This document shows positions 1-8,339 of a stretch of DNA of 44,031 nucleotides, piece after piece. This DNA is from an uncultured bacterium. Lineage in GTDB: Bacteria > Bacillota_I > Bacilli_A > RF39 > UBA660. The stretch spans positions 1 to 44,031 of the forward strand of contig CASEVQ010000011.1 in NCBI GenBank assembly GCA_949291455.1, given 5' to 3'. Position 1 is the stretch's first letter. Every line of letters begins with the position of its first letter. The position numbers and the translations under genes are program-made. The notes under the pieces are model-generated. The model did no database searches. It was not told the DNA's origin and saw nothing but the letters and a program-made list of their open reading frames with translations.

Positions 1-24
1 ATTTTATTTATAATTTTAATTTTA

Positions 25-53
25 TTGAAAAGAAATGGATATTATTATATAAT
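25..53 (+). promoter_or_regulatory. Sigma-A-type promoter
   Basis: TTGAAA at 25-30 and a perfect TATAAT at 48-53, separated by 17 nt, about 34 nt upstream of the start codon at 87. It is placed to drive the anchored hypothetical gene. Confidence 0.7.
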
Positions 54-86
54 AATTACTATAGGATGCTAGGAGGATTTGAGAAG

Positions 87-587
87 ATGATTAATAATAA
101 AAGTGATAATAAAAAGAAGCTAAAGCAAGAGAAAAAAAACTATAAAAAAGTACAGAAAGAATTAAAGAAAATTACTTCTGACAAAGAAGAAATTATAGAA
201 ATAAGGAAAAAACGCTATATATTTGAAATAAGTATTATAATAATAATTATACTATTTTTGCTTTTGTTATTATTTAATAAAACTTTTTTTAGGGAAAATT
301 ATAAAAGTGATGTTGTTGATATTAATATTCCGTTGTTAATGTTTTTTGTTAAGGATGAAAATAATGAGATAATTTTTAAGACATTACGAAAATCAGAATT
401 TTTAAATAATTATTTTGATGCTTATTTATCTAATTTATCTCGTTATGATTGTGGAGATTCTATTTTTTATTATGATGATTCTAAAAAGATAGCAATACAT
501 GATATTGATATTAAAAAAAATATTGCTATTAAGACAGTTAAAATTAAATATTCGATGGGTAATCCAGATTTATTATGTAGTAATTAA
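87..587 (+). CDS. Membrane-anchored protein of unknown function
   Basis: I do not recognise this 166-aa protein. The first ~45 residues are highly charged, rich in Lys and Glu, and probably coiled coil. A single strongly hydrophobic Ile/Leu segment follows at about residues 47-65, and then an extracytoplasmic part of about 100 residues with two well-separated cysteines that could form a disulfide. The topology therefore suggests a type II anchored protein with a cytoplasmic N-terminus. The start at 87 is chosen because AGGAGG at 71-76 lies 10 nt upstream; the earlier in-frame ATG at 66 lies before that ribosome binding site. It has its own promoter, and the next gene also has its own, so it is probably monocistronic. 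Function unknown. Confidence 0.75.
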   Translation: MINNKSDNKKKLKQEKKNYKKVQKELKKITSDKEEIIEIRKKRYIFEISIIIIIILFLLLLLFNKTFFRENYKSDVVDINIPLLMFFVKDENNEIIFKTLRKSEFLNNYFDAYLSNLSRYDCGDSIFYYDDSKKIAIHDIDIKKNIAIKTVKIKYSMGNPDLLCSN

Positions 588-628
588 ACGTAATTTTGAA
601 ATATATTTTATTGATTATAATGATTAAT

Positions 629-657
629 TTGACAATCACCTCAATTTTTGATAAAAT
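629..657 (+). promoter_or_regulatory. Sigma-A-type promoter for the ankyrin gene
   Basis: A perfect TTGACA at 629-634, a 17-nt spacer and TAAAAT at 652-657. It is one of the best promoter matches in the window and lies 37 nt upstream of the ATG at 695. Confidence 0.8.
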
Positions 658-694
658 ACAAAAATGTCACGTGTAAAAAAGAGGTGTAATATTA

Positions 695-1378
695 ATGTTT
701 TATGACGAGATGAAGACAATAAATGCTTGTGATGATGAACCATCCCTGATTTTTGAATTGTTGAAGGAAGAACATGTTGATTTAATAGATAAGATATTAT
801 TTAGGAAAAGTTTTGATATTAATGTTGTTGATGAGCATGGCAATAATATTTTAACTAAACTATTAAAAAAAGGATATTATGATATTGTATTAAAACATAT
901 GAAGGATAAAAGATGGAATATAAATCAGCAAAACGAAGATGGAGATACTTTTGCACATATTTTAGTTTCATTAAATTATCTTAATGTTGTTGATATAATA
1001 AAAGCTTTGAAGAAAAATAAAAATTTCATGCCAAATATTAGAAATAATAATGGGGAAACAATTTTAGATAAGTCTATAAAAAATAGTTACATTTATACGA
1101 CTGCTAAAATTTTAGAAGATGAACGTTTTAATAATATAGGTATATTTTCTTTTAAAAAATTATATGATACATATATTAATAATAACAATTATGGAAAGTA
1201 TACTAAGTTAAATAATTTAGAAATGATTATTGATAATTTAGAAAATAAAGACGTTGCTCCTAAAGTAAGAAAGATTATCAATGATGTCAAAGAAAATTAT
1301 GATGTTATAAAAGAAGAATTTATTAATAATAAAACAGAATATATTGATAATATTATTAATGGAGTTTTGTTTAATTAG
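695..1378 (+). CDS. Ankyrin-repeat protein
   Basis: A 227-aa protein with no signal peptide or membrane segment, so probably cytoplasmic. About three degenerate ankyrin repeats can be read between residues 30 and 150. The recurring pattern is D-x-x-G-x-(N/T)-x followed by two short helices and an N-I-N or P-N-I turn (DEHGNNILTKLL, NEDGDTFAHILV, NNNGETILDKSI). The C-terminal ~75 residues are helical, charged and without a recognised domain. Ankyrin repeats bind other proteins; nothing here shows the partner. The start is supported by AGAGGTG at 680-686. It is flanked by its own promoter and a hairpin terminator, so it is likely a single-gene unit. Ankyrin proteins are often eukaryote-like effectors in host-associated bacteria, but without a secretion signal that is only a possibility. 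Confidence 0.8.
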   Translation: MFYDEMKTINACDDEPSLIFELLKEEHVDLIDKILFRKSFDINVVDEHGNNILTKLLKKGYYDIVLKHMKDKRWNINQQNEDGDTFAHILVSLNYLNVVDIIKALKKNKNFMPNIRNNNGETILDKSIKNSYIYTTAKILEDERFNNIGIFSFKKLYDTYINNNNYGKYTKLNNLEMIIDNLENKDVAPKVRKIINDVKENYDVIKEEFINNKTEYIDNIINGVLFN

Positions 1379-1404
1379 GAAGAATTTTCTTCTTTTTTTA
1401 TTTT
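1379..1404 (+). terminator. Intrinsic terminator after the ankyrin gene
   Basis: GAAGA (1379-1383) and TCTTC (1388-1392) form a short stem, followed by TTTTTTTATTTT. The stem is short but its position directly after the stop codon fits. Confidence 0.55.
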
Positions 1405-1441
1405 AAGTATGTTAAAATAACAAAGAAAGAAGTGATTAATT

Positions 1442-2848
1442 ATGTTATTACCAAATTATGCTGAAGCTAGGAAAAGAACAAAAAATAATGCTACTAAGGA
1501 GTTTTATAATAGAAATTCTGAGTTTTGTAATCTTGGCCTTGGTAAAAAGTATTTTGTGAAAACGTATGGTTGTCAAATGAACGAACATGATACAGAGAAT
1601 ATTAAAGCTATATTAGATGATTTAGGATTTACTGAAACAGATAATTATACTAATGCTGATTTAGTTTTGTTGAATACTTGTAGTATTAGAGAAAATGCTC
1701 ATAATAAGGCATTTGGTATGCTTGGAAGACTTAAGCATATTAAACAGTTAAATCATAACTTAATTGTTGGGTTATGTGGATGTATGGCTCAAGAAGAAGT
1801 GGTTATTGATGAAATTTTAAAAAAGTATAAATGGGTAGACTTTATTTTTGGTACTCATAATATTCATAGATTGCCATATATTTTGAATGATTTTTTGTCT
1901 GTTGGTAAGCAAAGAATAGAAGTCTATAGTAGGGAAGGAAATATTGTTGAGGGAATTCCAGTAAAAAGGGAAAATAAATTTAAAGCTTACGTAAATATAA
2001 TGTATGGTTGTGATAAGTTTTGTACTTATTGCATTGTACCATATACTCGTGGTAAACAACGAAGTAGAATTAAAGATGATATAATTAATGAAATTAATGA
2101 TTTAATAAAAAATGGTTATCAAGAAGTTACTTTATTAGGACAAAATGTTAATGCTTATGGTAAAGATTTTTCTTATGATTATAATTTAGAAAATTTATTG
2201 GAAGATGTGGCTAAAACGGGAATTCCTAGAATTAGATTTATGACTAGTCATCCTTGGGATTTTACCGATGGAATGCTAAACGTTATAAAAAAATATAAAA
2301 ATATTATGCCAAGTATTCATTTACCAGTTCAATCAGGTTCTTCAAAAATTTTAAAATTGATGGGAAGACGATATACTAAAGAGGAATATATTAAATTATT
2401 TGATAAAATAAAAAAGATTCCAAACGTTAGTGTGTCAACTGATATAATAGTAGGGTTTCCTAATGAAACAGAAGATGATTTTAATGAAACAATAGATTTG
2501 GTTAATTATTGTAAATTTGATAATGCTTTTACATTTATTTTTTCTCCAAGAATTGGTACTCCTGCATCTAAGTTAGAAGATTTGACTACTTTAGAGGAAA
2601 AAGAAAAAAGATTATATACTTTGAATGAAATAGTTAACAAGTATTTTTTAGAAAATAATCAAAAAATGATTGGTAAGATAGTAAAAGTTTTAGTTGATGG
2701 TATTAGTGATAAAAAAGGTATGCTTTGTGGTTATACAGAAACAAATAAATTAATTAATTTTATTGGAGATGAAGCTTTAATTGGTAAAATTGTTGAAGTT
2801 CAAGTAACGGATGCTAAAACTTGGAGTTTAGATGGTAAATTAATTTAA
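1442..2848 (+). CDS. miaB: tRNA-2-methylthio-N6-dimethylallyladenosine synthase MiaB
   Basis: A radical SAM methylthiotransferase that adds the 2-methylthio group to isopentenyl-A37 of tRNAs reading UNN codons. The 468 aa follow the family order. First comes the N-terminal MTTase domain with its cluster cysteines in TYGCQMNEHD, NTCSIREN and GLCGCMAQ. Next is the radical SAM domain with the CxxxCxxC cluster motif (YGCDKFCTYCIVPYTRG, about residue 185). Then come the conserved GQNVNAYG and HLPVQSGS segments, and last a C-terminal TRAM-like RNA-binding domain (about 400-468). Motif content separates it from MtaB and RimO. The start has a weak upstream AAGAAGTGA ribosome binding site. It is convergent with glmS and the two share a bidirectional terminator. 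Confidence 0.96.
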   Translation: MLLPNYAEARKRTKNNATKEFYNRNSEFCNLGLGKKYFVKTYGCQMNEHDTENIKAILDDLGFTETDNYTNADLVLLNTCSIRENAHNKAFGMLGRLKHIKQLNHNLIVGLCGCMAQEEVVIDEILKKYKWVDFIFGTHNIHRLPYILNDFLSVGKQRIEVYSREGNIVEGIPVKRENKFKAYVNIMYGCDKFCTYCIVPYTRGKQRSRIKDDIINEINDLIKNGYQEVTLLGQNVNAYGKDFSYDYNLENLLEDVAKTGIPRIRFMTSHPWDFTDGMLNVIKKYKNIMPSIHLPVQSGSSKILKLMGRRYTKEEYIKLFDKIKKIPNVSVSTDIIVGFPNETEDDFNETIDLVNYCKFDNAFTFIFSPRIGTPASKLEDLTTLEEKEKRLYTLNEIVNKYFLENNQKMIGKIVKVLVDGISDKKGMLCGYTETNKLINFIGDEALIGKIVEVQVTDAKTWSLDGKLI

Positions 2849-2883
2849 TAATAAATATAATAAATCAATATTAAAATAAAAAA

Positions 2884-2918
2884 GAATTGTCTTATTTTTA
2901 TAATAACAATTCTTTTTT
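2884..2918. terminator. Bidirectional intrinsic terminator between miaB and glmS
   Basis: GAATTGT (2884-2890) pairs with ACAATTC (2906-2912). A run of T follows on the plus strand and a run of A precedes, so the same hairpin has a U-tract on either strand. It can end both miaB and glmS. Confidence 0.8.
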
Positions 2919-2956
2919 ATATGTATATTTGTTATTTTATTCTCTGTAGTTTATAA

Positions 2957-4747
2957 TTATTCTACAGTAACTGATTTTGCTAAATTACGTGGTTTATCAA
3001 TATCACAACCTTTTAAATTTGCTGTTTCATATGAAATAAGTTGTAATATTATTGTTACTAAAATTGGTTGTAAAATTGGATTGATATTAGGAACTAATAT
3101 ATTTATATCACAATCATTTACTGTTTTGTTTGAAATTACTATATTAAATGAACCTCTAGCTTTTGTTTCTTTAATATTACTTATTGTTTTATCAAAAATA
3201 TGTTCTTTAGTAACGATAGAAATAACTGGCATATTTTTTTCTATTAGTGAAATTGTCCCATGCTTTAATTCTCCAGCTGGGTATGCTTCACTGTGTATAT
3301 ATGAAATTTCTTTTAATTTTAATGATCCTTCCATTGCAATTCCATAGTCAATATTTCTTCCTAAAAAGAATATGTTTTGTGCTTGATAAATTTTTTTAGC
3401 TATTTCTTTATATGAATTATTTAAGATGTTTTCAATTTGCTTTTTTAAGTTGTCAAAATTTGTTAGAATTTCATTTAAATCCTCTATTTTTATTTTTCCT
3501 TTTTTATTTCCCATATAGATAGTTATTAAATTCATAATTACTAATTGTGCTATGAAAGCTTTTGTTGTTGCTACAGCAATTTCTGGACCTGCTTCAGTGT
3601 ATATAACTTTGTCTGCTTCTCTAGCAATGCTACTTTCTTGTACATTTACAATTCCTAATGTATCAATTTTATCTTTTTTGACTTCTCTAAGAGATGCAAG
3701 TGTATCAGCAGTTTCTCCTGATTGCGAAATGAATATAGCTAAGCTTTTTTTATTTAAAAAGTTATTTTTATATCTGAATTCACTAGCAATTTCTATATTT
3801 ACTGGTATATTTGCATATTCTTCTAGCAAATATTTTGCAATTAATCCAACATGATATGCGCTTCCACATCCAATTATAGTGATATTGTCATATTTTGTTA
3901 GAAAACCTAATTTCTTTTCTAGTTTTTCTATGGTGTTATATTTTTTAATTATTTTTTCTATAATATCTTTTTCTTCAAAGATTTCTTTTAACATAAAATG
4001 TTTAAAATGACCCTTTTGAGCGTCTATACTGTTTCCTTTAAATGTTAACATTTTTTTCTTAATTGGTTGTAATTCATTATTAAAAAATGATATATCTTTA
4101 TTAGATAAGATAGCAATTTCATTTTCTTCTAGTATTGTATATTTGTTTGTATAATTTAAAATTGCCGGTACATCAGATGCAATAAAAGATGCATTTTCAT
4201 TTTTTGCTACAATTAATGGACTATCTTTTCTTATGGCATATATTTTATCATTAATATCTGCACATAAAATAGCAATAGCATAAGATCCTTTGATAATTTG
4301 TTTAGTTTTAATAATTGCTTTAATAATATCGTTATATTCTTCATAATATTTATTTAGTAAAACAGCAATTATTTCACTATCAGTCTCAGAAATAAGTTTA
4401 TAATTATCTTTTTGTAATTGTTCTTTTAATTCATCATAGTTTTCTATTATTCCATTATGAACAATAGTTATTTTTCCACATGAGTGAGGGTGTGCATTTA
4501 TTTTAGTTGCATCACCACAAGTAGCCCATCTTGTATGAGCAATACCGATATTGCTTTCAATAGAATAATCAATAATTTTTTCTAGTTTTTCTATTTTACC
4601 TTTTTCTTTTATTGTAATTATTTTATTTTTATTGAAATAAGCAATACCAGCAGAGTCGTATCCACGATATTCAAGCGCTTTTAATCCATTAATAAGTATG
4701 TTTAAAGCGTTTTTTTCTTTTCCAATATATCCTACAATTCCACACAT
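2957..4747 (-). CDS. glmS: Glutamine--fructose-6-phosphate aminotransferase (isomerizing)
   Basis: Makes glucosamine-6-phosphate from fructose-6-phosphate and glutamine, the first step toward UDP-GlcNAc and peptidoglycan. At 596 aa it is the usual length. The N-terminal class II glutamine amidotransferase domain begins with the processed catalytic Cys2 (MCGIVGYIG), followed by YRGYDSAG, the RWATCG segment, NAHPH and HNGIIENY. Two SIS sugar-isomerase domains follow (CGSAYHVG and SQSGETADT near residues 295-350; GRNIDYGIAMEGSLKLKEI and AYPAGELKHG near 465-500). The C-terminus ends in the family signature DKPRNLAKSVTVE. A GAAAGG ribosome binding site precedes the ATG. It is transcribed opposite to its neighbours and is controlled by the ribozyme in its leader, which fits a cell with a peptidoglycan wall. 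Confidence 0.98.
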   Translation of the reverse strand: MCGIVGYIGKEKNALNILINGLKALEYRGYDSAGIAYFNKNKIITIKEKGKIEKLEKIIDYSIESNIGIAHTRWATCGDATKINAHPHSCGKITIVHNGIIENYDELKEQLQKDNYKLISETDSEIIAVLLNKYYEEYNDIIKAIIKTKQIIKGSYAIAILCADINDKIYAIRKDSPLIVAKNENASFIASDVPAILNYTNKYTILEENEIAILSNKDISFFNNELQPIKKKMLTFKGNSIDAQKGHFKHFMLKEIFEEKDIIEKIIKKYNTIEKLEKKLGFLTKYDNITIIGCGSAYHVGLIAKYLLEEYANIPVNIEIASEFRYKNNFLNKKSLAIFISQSGETADTLASLREVKKDKIDTLGIVNVQESSIAREADKVIYTEAGPEIAVATTKAFIAQLVIMNLITIYMGNKKGKIKIEDLNEILTNFDNLKKQIENILNNSYKEIAKKIYQAQNIFFLGRNIDYGIAMEGSLKLKEISYIHSEAYPAGELKHGTISLIEKNMPVISIVTKEHIFDKTISNIKETKARGSFNIVISNKTVNDCDINILVPNINPILQPILVTIILQLISYETANLKGCDIDKPRNLAKSVTVE

Positions 4748-4764
4748 AAAAACCTTTCTATTAT

Positions 4765-4888
4765 GATATAATTTTTGTTACAATTTTGATTTTGTTTTTT
4801 GTATTATATCTAACGATTTATTAACCGTAACAGTATCCGCCGAAATTTCGATAACTGTTATCCTCGTCAACTATATAGTTCTGGCGCT
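4765..4888 (-). ncRNA. glmS ribozyme (GlcN6P-responsive self-cleaving riboswitch)
   Basis: Read on the minus strand, the leader of glmS contains the conserved core AGCGCCAGAAC, then GUUGACGAGG, then AUUUCGGCGGAUAC and ACGGUU in the right order and spacing. The expected cleavage site is between A (4888) and G (4887). A short P3 (ACG/CGU) and a P4-like helix (GATATAAT pairing with ATTATATC, distal end near 4765) can be drawn downstream of the core. The ribozyme ends just before the glmS ribosome binding site. In this family glucosamine-6-phosphate acts as a coenzyme for cleavage and so lowers glmS mRNA. A minus-strand TATAAT at 4926-4931 is a plausible -10 box for the transcript, but its -35 is poor. 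Confidence 0.93.
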
Positions 4889-4978
4889 AAGCAAATCTAC
4901 TCCTTTCATGATTTTGCTTTATTTAATTATATTCGATATTTAAATTATTTTATAGTTTTTATTAAAAAAAAATAAAAC

Positions 4979-5006
4979 TTTACATTTTATTTAATTGTGT
5001 TATAAT
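4979..5006 (+). promoter_or_regulatory. Promoter of the thrS leader
   Basis: TTTACA at 4979-4984, a 16-nt spacer and a perfect TATAAT at 5001-5006. Transcription would start near 5013, at the 5' edge of the T-box leader. Confidence 0.75.
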
Positions 5007-5012
5007 CTATTT

Positions 5013-5217
5013 TATAAATGCAGTTATGCAAGACAACAATTATATATGATTTTTTAAAGAGAGTTATCGTTTGGTGTAAGATAATAAAGATATATATAAT
5101 TTACTACTTGTTAGCAGAACTCGAAAGATGTTTCCGGTAATGTATCCGTTATATGAAAAAAGTTAAATTATGGATGGTACCGTGTTATGCACTCCTACAG
5201 TTATGTAGGAGTTTTTA
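5013..5217 (+). promoter_or_regulatory. T-box riboswitch, threonine-specific (thrS leader)
   Basis: Stem I is closed by AACAA/UUGUU and UUAUAUAU/AUAUAUAA, with an AGAGAG element and a GGTGTAAG distal segment. The specifier loop on the 3' side contains ACU (5103-5105) followed by A, a threonine codon. The T-box bulge sequence GGATGGTACCGTG is at 5172-5184. The terminator stem is ACTCCTAC (5191-5198) with GTAGGAGT (5205-5212), then TTTTT. Uncharged tRNA-Thr should favour the antiterminator and let thrS be transcribed. An in-frame ATG at 5153 lies inside this RNA and is not a credible start. Confidence 0.93.
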
Positions 5218-5236
5218 TATTAGGAGGAATTTTATT

Positions 5237-6982
5237 ATGGTAAATATTAAAGAAGATAGTAAATTAAATATTTTGAATCACAGTTGTGCTCATCTTTTGG
5301 CACAGGCAGTTAAACATCTTTATCCAAATGCAAAATTTTGGGTAGGGCCAGTAATTGATGATGGTTTCTATTATGATATTGATTTAGAAGGTAAATCATT
5401 AACGTTAGATGACTTGCCTCAAATAGAAAAAGAAATGAAAAAAATAGCAAAAGATGGAAAAAGAATAGTAAGAGAAGAGTTAACTAGAGAAGAAGCGCTA
5501 GAAAAATTTAAAAATGATCCATATAAAATAGATTTGATAAATAATATGGAAAAAGATTCAACTATTAGTTGCTATACACAAGGTGATTTTACAGATTTAT
5601 GTCGTGGTCCACATGTTGAATCAGTAAAATTTCTTAAATATTTTAAACTATTAAAGGTAAGTGGAGCATATTGGAAAAATGATAGTAAAAATCCAATGTT
5701 ACAGAGAATATATGGAGTTTGTTTTGAGACTCAAGAACAATTAGACGATTATTTGAATTTTTTAGAAGAAGCTAAGAAAAGAGATCATAAAAAATTAGGT
5801 CGTGAACTTGGATTGTTTATGATGAGTGAATATGGTCCTGGTTTTCCATTCTTTTTACACAATGGTATGATTCTTCGTAATGAGCTTGAAAATTTTTGGT
5901 ATCAAGAACATATTAAAGAGGGATATGAATTTATTAAAACTCCTTTAATGTTAAATAAAGATTTATGGGAATTATCAGGTCATTGGTATAATTATCGTGA
6001 GAATATGTATACAAGTGAAATAGATGATAAAGTATTTGCAATAAAGCCAATGAATTGTCCTGGCGGTATGCTTGTATACAAAAATAGTTTACATTCATAT
6101 AAAGATTTACCGCTTAGAGTAGGAGAACTAGGTCAGGTTCATAGACATGAAGCAAGTGGAGCATTAAATGGGTTATTTAGAGTACGTACTTTTACTCAAG
6201 ATGATGCACATTTATATATGAGGGAAGATCAAATCGAAGAAGAGATAATTAGACTTATAAACTTTATAGATAGAATGTACAAAGTATTTAATCTTACTTA
6301 TGATATAGAATTATCTACTAGACCTAGTGAGAAATATATTGGAGATATTGCCATTTGGGATAAGTCAGAGAAGGCTTTAGAAGATGCTTGTAAAAGGGCT
6401 GGTCATACTTGTAAAATTAATCCTGGAGATGGTGCTTTTTATGGCCCAAAATTGGATTTCCATATTAAAGATTCTTTAGGACGTGTATGGCAATGTGGAA
6501 CAATTCAACTTGATATGAATTTACCAGAAAGATTTGATTTAACGTATATCGATAAAGATGGTTCTAAAAAAAGACCAGTAATGTTGCATCGTGTTATATA
6601 TGGTTCTATAGAAAGGTTTATTGGAATATTAATTGAACATTATGCTGGTGCTTTTCCTTTATGGCTTGCACCTGTTCAAGTAAACATAATTCCTGTAAAT
6701 AGTGAATATCATAGTGAATATGCAAATAAGGTTAAAGAATGTTTAAGAAATAATAATGTTCGTGTTGAATTAGATGATAGAAATGAAAAATTAGGATATA
6801 GAATGCGTGAAAGTCAGACTAAAAAAATACCGTATACTTTGATAATAGGAGAAAATGAAAAAGAAAATAAGGTAATAAGTTATCGTAAATATAGAAAAAC
6901 TGATACAATGACAATTTCTTTAGAAGAATTTATTGAGTTAATAAAGAAAGAAATAGAAACAAAGAGTATATTAAATAGATAG
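5237..6982 (+). CDS. thrS: Threonyl-tRNA synthetase, TGS-less form
   Basis: Charges tRNA-Thr. The start is set at 5237 because AGGAGG sits at 5222-5227, just after the T-box terminator, giving 581 aa. The family is usually about 640 aa. The shortfall is at the N-terminus: the protein opens almost directly in the N2 editing domain (HSCAHLL HxxxH motif near residue 15, CRGPHV near 115), so the TGS domain is absent. The class II catalytic core is complete, with zinc ligands in MNCPGG (Cys), HRHEASG (His) and MLHRVIYGS (His), motif 2 around FRVRTFTQDDAH and motif 3 at GSIERF. An HGTP anticodon-binding domain ends the protein. The next gene starts 8 nt downstream and is probably co-transcribed under the T-box. 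Confidence 0.97.
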   Translation: MVNIKEDSKLNILNHSCAHLLAQAVKHLYPNAKFWVGPVIDDGFYYDIDLEGKSLTLDDLPQIEKEMKKIAKDGKRIVREELTREEALEKFKNDPYKIDLINNMEKDSTISCYTQGDFTDLCRGPHVESVKFLKYFKLLKVSGAYWKNDSKNPMLQRIYGVCFETQEQLDDYLNFLEEAKKRDHKKLGRELGLFMMSEYGPGFPFFLHNGMILRNELENFWYQEHIKEGYEFIKTPLMLNKDLWELSGHWYNYRENMYTSEIDDKVFAIKPMNCPGGMLVYKNSLHSYKDLPLRVGELGQVHRHEASGALNGLFRVRTFTQDDAHLYMREDQIEEEIIRLINFIDRMYKVFNLTYDIELSTRPSEKYIGDIAIWDKSEKALEDACKRAGHTCKINPGDGAFYGPKLDFHIKDSLGRVWQCGTIQLDMNLPERFDLTYIDKDGSKKRPVMLHRVIYGSIERFIGILIEHYAGAFPLWLAPVQVNIIPVNSEYHSEYANKVKECLRNNNVRVELDDRNEKLGYRMRESQTKKIPYTLIIGENEKENKVISYRKYRKTDTMTISLEEFIELIKKEIETKSILNR

Positions 6983-6990
6983 GAGATAAA

Positions 6991-7815
6991 ATGTCAAAAA
7001 GAAAAAAGATTGAGAAAAAAAATAAAATTATTGTTATATCAGTTATTAGTTTAATTTCATTAATAATTTTAATCATTTTTTTTAAATGGTTGTTATTTGA
7101 TAGAATAGTTGAAAGAATTAATCTTGATTTGAATTCTGAAGATGCAATAAACGTTGTATATAAAACTAATATGTATTCTTATTTTGATTATTTAGGAGAA
7201 TATAAATCTTCTTCATTATCAAATCAAGAAAAATTATGGTTTGTGGTTGAGACAGATGATTTATATGATAAAACTTTGAATTTTTACGCTGATGGTTCTT
7301 TAGTATCAGCAGAAGACGTTGTAGAATTTTATGAGCGTTATTTTGGTGATGATGAAATAAAAAATGAAGATATTTTATGTTCAATAGATAATAAGCCAGT
7401 ATTTGTATATGATTCAAAAGATGGATATTATAAATATAGTGATAATAGTCATTTACATGGAGGTATTTCTTATATTTATGATAAATATTCTTATCCAGTA
7501 TCAGTTAAAAAAGTTGAAAAAGCTAATGGGGATATTTTGTATGAAGTACAAATGAAGAAGATGTTTGGTGATTATTGTACTGATGTATGTGGGATAACTT
7601 CTAATTTTTATGGAACTTATGAAGATTCATTAAATAAAGAAAATGCTTTGATAAGCTCATATGAATATGAAAATTGGGAAGAATATTTTACTAGTAATGA
7701 AAAAATAGAAAGTTTATATAATAAAATAAAAGATAAATTACCTGTTTATGTTTATCAATTTTTATATGATGATAACAATTATTACTTATTAAGTGTAAAA
7801 ATAAAAGAAAATTAA
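6991..7815 (+). CDS. Membrane-anchored protein of unknown function
   Basis: A 274-aa protein I do not recognise. A basic N-terminus (MSKRKKIEKKNK) leads into one hydrophobic segment at about residues 13-33, followed by a 240-residue acidic, Tyr-rich exported part. Three cysteines are present, two of them close together (DYCTDVCG near residue 198). There is no lipobox, so the protein probably stays as a type II anchored or uncleaved signal-anchor protein. AGGAGAT lies 6 nt upstream of the ATG, and only 8 nt separate it from thrS, so it is likely in the T-box-controlled transcript. A hairpin terminator follows at 7876. Function unknown. Confidence 0.78.
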   Translation: MSKRKKIEKKNKIIVISVISLISLIILIIFFKWLLFDRIVERINLDLNSEDAINVVYKTNMYSYFDYLGEYKSSSLSNQEKLWFVVETDDLYDKTLNFYADGSLVSAEDVVEFYERYFGDDEIKNEDILCSIDNKPVFVYDSKDGYYKYSDNSHLHGGISYIYDKYSYPVSVKKVEKANGDILYEVQMKKMFGDYCTDVCGITSNFYGTYEDSLNKENALISSYEYENWEEYFTSNEKIESLYNKIKDKLPVYVYQFLYDDNNYYLLSVKIKEN

Positions 7816-7875
7816 TTTTCTTTGTGTATATTTTCAAATGAAGTTGATAAAAGAATAAATTAAAAAATATTAATT

Positions 7876-7916
7876 ATGAAGCTAAAATTACCATTTAGCT
7901 TCATTTATTTTCTTTC
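7876..7916 (+). terminator. Intrinsic terminator of the thrS transcript
   Basis: ATGAAGCTAAA (7876-7886) pairs perfectly with TTTAGCTTCAT (7894-7904) around a 7-nt loop. T-rich sequence (TTATTTTCTTTCTTT) follows. Confidence 0.8.
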
Positions 7917-8271
7917 TTTATCAGTATGGATATTAAGATGATGAGTAAGAGACAATGAAATTTATTAATAAAATATTTCTTAGGATCATTGAATTTTCAA
8001 TTTCCTATAAGTATTGAAAGTTTAGTGATATGATATTTCTACAAATATGATTAATGCTTCATTTTATCTATATAATCTGATAAAATAATTTTTTGTGTTT
8101 AAATCGATTAGTAAATATTTTTGGGATTGTGATATAATTGCTATAAGCAATAGTTCTTTCAATAAATTTTTTGCTTAATTAATATTTTATCGGATTTATT
8201 GATTTTTTATATAATTGAGTCACGTCAATTGTAAATTTACATTTATTTTACTATATCATTATTTAAATAAA
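7917..8271 (+). other. Intergenic region without a supported gene
   Basis: Extremely AT-rich sequence with stops in all frames. I see isolated TATAAT-like hexamers (for example near 8131) and a short inverted repeat TTGCT-ATA-AGCAA near 8138-8150. There is no RNA family that I can name and no credible open frame. It may simply be the upstream region of the prepilin/LRR gene. Confidence 0.5.
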
Positions 8272-8300
8272 TTGTTTTACAATAAACCTTATGCTATATT
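8272..8300 (+). promoter_or_regulatory. Probable promoter of the prepilin/LRR operon
   Basis: TTGTTT at 8272-8277, a 17-nt spacer and TATATT at 8295-8300, about 40 nt upstream of the ATG at 8340. Several other AT-rich hexamers nearby make the exact assignment uncertain. Confidence 0.5.
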
Positions 8301-8339
8301 TAGTTTGTATTATATATAATTGTTAGGAGTGTAAATATT

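Noticed and set aside
3552-3854. Plus-strand open frame of 100 codons within glmS
   Set aside because: It is a shadow of the SIS domains of glmS on the other strand, without an initiation signal.
5153-5236. N-terminal extension of ThrRS from ATG 5153
   Set aside because: It would lie across the T-box bulge and terminator of the leader RNA; a perfect AGGAGG precedes ATG 5237.
8215-8250. Shared GTCA(C/T)GTCAA-like words near 8220, 20143 and 43720 as a possible regulatory motif
   Set aside because: Two of the three lie in terminator hairpins and the similarity is short; chance in AT-rich intergenic DNA is enough to explain it.
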